Source: CAVTYH01 sp963773875
Lineage (GTDB): Bacteria > Planctomycetota > Planctomycetia > Pirellulales > JADZDJ01
Length of the DNA: 64,000 nt
Reading direction: 5' to 3'
NCBI GenBank assembly: GCA_963773875.1
Contig: CAVZCV010000010.1
Location: 434,001-498,000, forward strand
Below, in pieces: positions 63,084 through 64,000 of this stretch; position 1 is the stretch's first letter, and each line of letters begins with the position of its first letter. The notes under the pieces are model-generated. The model worked only from the letters and a program-made list of their open reading frames with translations, did no database searches and had not been told where the DNA came from. The position numbers and the translations under genes were made by a program.

Positions 63084-64000
63084 ATGATCGCCACGATTTT
63101 CAAACGCCTGTGCCTGTTTGTGTTGACGCTTTGCATGGCGAATTCCGCTGTGCCTGACGAACGCTCGGCGGCCACGCGGGCGTTTGATAGTCCGCGGCTG
63201 GAAAAACTGGCCAAAGCGTGTGCGGCAAGCGACGCGGCAGGGAAGTCCCGACTGCTGGAAGCGTTCTGGAAGGATGTGCAAGGCAAGGCACCACTCATCG
63301 AAGCGAAAGATGGCGATAAGCGCAATTCGTGGGCGACTTTTTTATGGCGCGGAGATGATCAAACACGTCGCGTAAATATCGTGGGTGGTCCGGCGGCAAC
63401 CGAGGGGGGATCCATCAAATGGCTTGCGAATTTGACGGGCACAGACCTGTGGTATCGAACCGAAGTGATGCCCAACGACGCTCGTTTCATTTATATCTTT
63501 CAAGTGAACCGACCCGATGTCCTTCCAATAGATTCAGTTAGCCGGAACAAGCTGCTTTCCGATTCGGGCAAAGACGATACATTAAATCCGCCTCCGCCCG
63601 GCCAAATTGCGTCAGTTGTGGAACTGCCGGATGCACCCGCGCAGCCATGGCTCGAAAAAAGGGCGGGCGTGGCGGAAGGCAGTTTGAGTGAAGTGCAAAT
63701 GATCGATAGTAAACTTTTGAAGCAAAAGCGGAGCTTCAAGGTTTACACAACCCATCACGATGACACGGACGATGGACCGGCGTGGCTGCTCGTGGTGTTT
63801 GACGGCGAGTTTTGCGTAACGCGATATCCGACGATTCTGGACAATTTGAAAACAGACAAGAAGATCCCAAACCTAACGGCAGTATTCGTTTATCAGTCTG
63901 CGGAGCGAGATAAGGAATTACATTGCTCGGAACCGCTGGCGGAATTCGTGGCGAGCGAATTGATTCCCACGGTGCGGAAGAACTATCGCATCAGCTCTGA
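63084..64000 (+). CDS. Secreted esterase of the enterochelin esterase type, 5' part
   Basis: Open from ATG 63084 to the window edge (305 codons, no stop). Signal peptide FKRLCLFVLTLCMANSAV. Residues 40-200 form the N-terminal beta domain of Fes-like proteins (NSWATFLWRGDDQTRRV, WYRTEVMPNDARFIYIFQV, LPDAPAQPW). The esterase domain starts KQKRSFKVYTTHHD, GPAWLLVVFDGEFC, LTAVFVYQSAERDKE, ELIPTVRKNYRIS; the catalytic Ser nucleophile should follow beyond the window. It may hydrolyse a siderophore or ester-linked substrate. Confidence 0.75.
   Translation, partial: MIATIFKRLCLFVLTLCMANSAVPDERSAATRAFDSPRLEKLAKACAASDAAGKSRLLEAFWKDVQGKAPLIEAKDGDKRNSWATFLWRGDDQTRRVNIVGGPAATEGGSIKWLANLTGTDLWYRTEVMPNDARFIYIFQVNRPDVLPIDSVSRNKLLSDSGKDDTLNPPPPGQIASVVELPDAPAQPWLEKRAGVAEGSLSEVQMIDSKLLKQKRSFKVYTTHHDDTDDGPAWLLVVFDGEFCVTRYPTILDNLKTDKKIPNLTAVFVYQSAERDKELHCSEPLAEFVASELIPTVRKNYRISS

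Noticed and set aside
1..64000. Programmed ribosomal frameshifting as explanation for the many shifts
   Set aside because: Shifts occur in many unrelated genes, in both directions and without a common slippery sequence, so a shared recoding mechanism is unlikely.
1..64000. CRISPR array
   Set aside because: No run of identical direct repeats with regular spacers was seen; the only repeats are protein-level tandem domains and short palindromes.

Overview
The window looks like a chromosome segment from a planctomycete, most likely of the Pirellulales type. Pointers are two very large surface proteins with the LEPR-type N-terminal motif (LEVRALLSA, ESLEQRIVL), a type I sulfatase, carboxypeptidase-regulatory-repeat proteins, an ECF sigma factor paired with a Ser/Thr kinase, BlaI/M56 regulation, a DUF6677 membrane protein and short palindromic intergenic repeats. 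This is inferred from gene families only; no rRNA is present.

Layout. 1-911: 5' part of a minus-strand LEPR surface protein. 1082-6709: minus-strand glycan cluster (GT2, small membrane protein, PMT-like transferase, UDP-galactopyranose mutase, DUF707), suggesting a galactofuranose-containing surface glycan. 6829-10643: housekeeping and small genes (rsmE, ExeA-like ATPase, DUF6677, csrA, methyltransferase). 11567-25116: one giant gene of about 4,500 codons with tandem cadherin-like repeats, a vanadium-haloperoxidase domain, a metzincin-type protease motif, TSP3 and LVIVD repeats and a beta-rich C-terminus. 25546-30857: GH172-like enzyme, an ECF sigma factor, a STAS protein behind a well-matched sigma-54 promoter, and a sigma-54 activator. 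31055-34924: an IS4-type insertion, a thioredoxin-fold protein, an orphan anti-sigma-like protein, a Met-rich lipoprotein, and a scarred region (cytochrome b/molybdopterin-oxidoreductase chimera, truncated flavoprotein, integrase remnant) beside tRNA-Thr. 35013-39828: FliL-like protein, lipid-kinase homologue, KdsA and a lipoprotein. 39829-47873: a five-gene minus-strand operon SWIM - HEAT - MoxR AAA+ - DUF5682 - VWA, my best candidate for an uncharacterised system. 48057-59071: TlpA-like protein, zinc-ribbon membrane protein, sulfatase, a palindromic-repeat intergenic region, a carboxypeptidase-regulatory protein, ECF sigma/kinase pair and a secreted coiled-coil protein. 59096-62815: BlaI and an unusual M56 peptidase / regulatory-repeat / MacB-like fusion. 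63084-64000: partial secreted esterase.

Important caveat: about 40 single-base frameshifts occur in otherwise well-conserved genes (rsmE, kdsA, glf, transposase, sulfatase and others), with almost no independent in-frame stops, and tRNA-Thr carries an extra base in its D arm. This pattern fits residual sequencing or assembly indels better than gene decay. I therefore annotate frameshifted genes as single CDS spans and give the approximate shift positions. Coordinates of shifts are accurate to a few bases.
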